Shown here: piece by piece, positions 63,791-64,000 of the stretch
Position numbering within the stretch: position 1 is the stretch's first letter
Layout: every line of letters starts with the position of its first letter
Source of the DNA: Clostridiales bacterium
GTDB taxonomy: Bacteria; Bacillota; Clostridia; Christensenellales; Borkfalkiaceae
Assembly (NCBI GenBank): GCA_015055965.1
Contig: SVHG01000002.1
Coordinates: 1 to 64,000 of the forward strand
DNA length: 64,000 nt
Reading direction: 5' to 3'
Notes under the pieces: model-generated
The model's database searches: none
What the model saw: the letters and a program-made list of their open reading frames with translations, nothing else
Told to the model about the DNA's origin: nothing
Position numbers and translations under genes: made by a program

Positions 63791-64000
63791 TTACTTCCAT
63801 TCTCTCTTAAAGGTTTCCCAATCTTCAGGGCAGTAGTCGTAACCTCTCTCAAAGAAGCATCTAATAATGTAATATTCGTTTTCGTCAAAGCTCTTATCTC
63901 CAAGAAGTGACATGTAGCAGAAGCCTTGAACTAAAGCGGTAAAGTTTTCGGGATCAATAGAATCGCGAAGACCGTTAATAAGCTTGATGTCGTTAATAAT
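63791..64000 (-). CDS. Partial gene at the right edge (C-terminus)
   Basis: Reading leftward, the frame is open from the window edge and ends at TAA 63793-63791: 69 residues beginning IINDIKLINGLRDSIDPENF and ending EDWETFKREWK. Helical, acidic, no signal or domain recognised. Start lies outside the window. A terminator follows. Confidence 0.7.
   Translation of the reverse strand: MINDIKLINGLRDSIDPENFTALVQGFCYMSLLGDKSFDENEYYIIRCFFERGYDYCPEDWETFKREWK

Overview
The window looks like a chromosome segment of a low-GC, gut-type Clostridia (Bacillota) genome. Three things point there. The order yqfC-yqfD-phoH-yqfF-ybeY-era-yqzL-recO is a Firmicutes housekeeping cluster and carries the sporulation genes yqfC/yqfD. 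Promoters are strong TTGACA/TATAAT types, and most genes have AGGAGG-like ribosome sites. Surface proteins are of the BspA leucine-rich-repeat type. UGA is not read as a sense codon. I cannot place the genus.

Layout. 1-2 kb: a leftward SH3/beta-propeller membrane protein. 2-8 kb: a very large BspA-like LRR lipoprotein behind a structured leader with a terminator that looks like a transcriptional switch. 8-20 kb: a compact phage-derived virion module (ArpU-like regulator, large terminase, small acidic protein, zinc-ribbon protein, portal, scaffold, capsid, head-tail adaptor, nozzle/hub-like propeller, coiled-coil proteins). No integrase, replication, lysis, sheath or tape-measure gene is visible. 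A second SH3 membrane protein lies antisense inside the module. 20-27 kb: an Rhs polymorphic toxin with a hydrophobic, glycine-rich, probably membrane-acting tip, a two-TM candidate immunity protein, a lipoprotein, a signal-peptide stub and a 48-bp displaced copy of rhs core sequence. 27-30 kb: ferrous iron uptake (feoA, feoB, Cys-rich FeoB-associated protein, DtxR-type regulator). 30-36 kb: the yqfC...recO cluster. 36-40 kb: a lipoprotein plus secreted C39-like cysteine peptidase, and a leftward dehydrogenase-like protein lacking catalytic zinc ligands. 40-51 kb: rpmE, a YqhQ-PrmC fusion, prfA, a repeat array, small unknowns, trpS, a DUF5685/J-domain/membrane trio, rlmD-like methyltransferase, DUF1292. 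51-54 kb: GH13 glucosidase, HSL-type esterase, frameshifted XRE gene, tRNA-Leu(UAA) with a partial duplicate. 54-60 kb: two GNAT/FemAB-like acyltransferases with two cobalamin-type radical SAM enzymes. 60-64 kb: a heterodimeric ABC exporter and a partial gene at the right edge.

The most unusual part is 8.4-26.8 kb. A minimal podovirus-like head/connector gene set runs directly into an Rhs toxin with no secretion signal and a matching membrane immunity candidate. My reading is that this is either a decayed prophage or a domesticated particle associated with toxin delivery; the sequence alone cannot decide. Structured RNA-like elements (1941-2108, 40709-40806, 54119-54212) and short dispersed 3'-of-gene motifs are the next most interesting signals.
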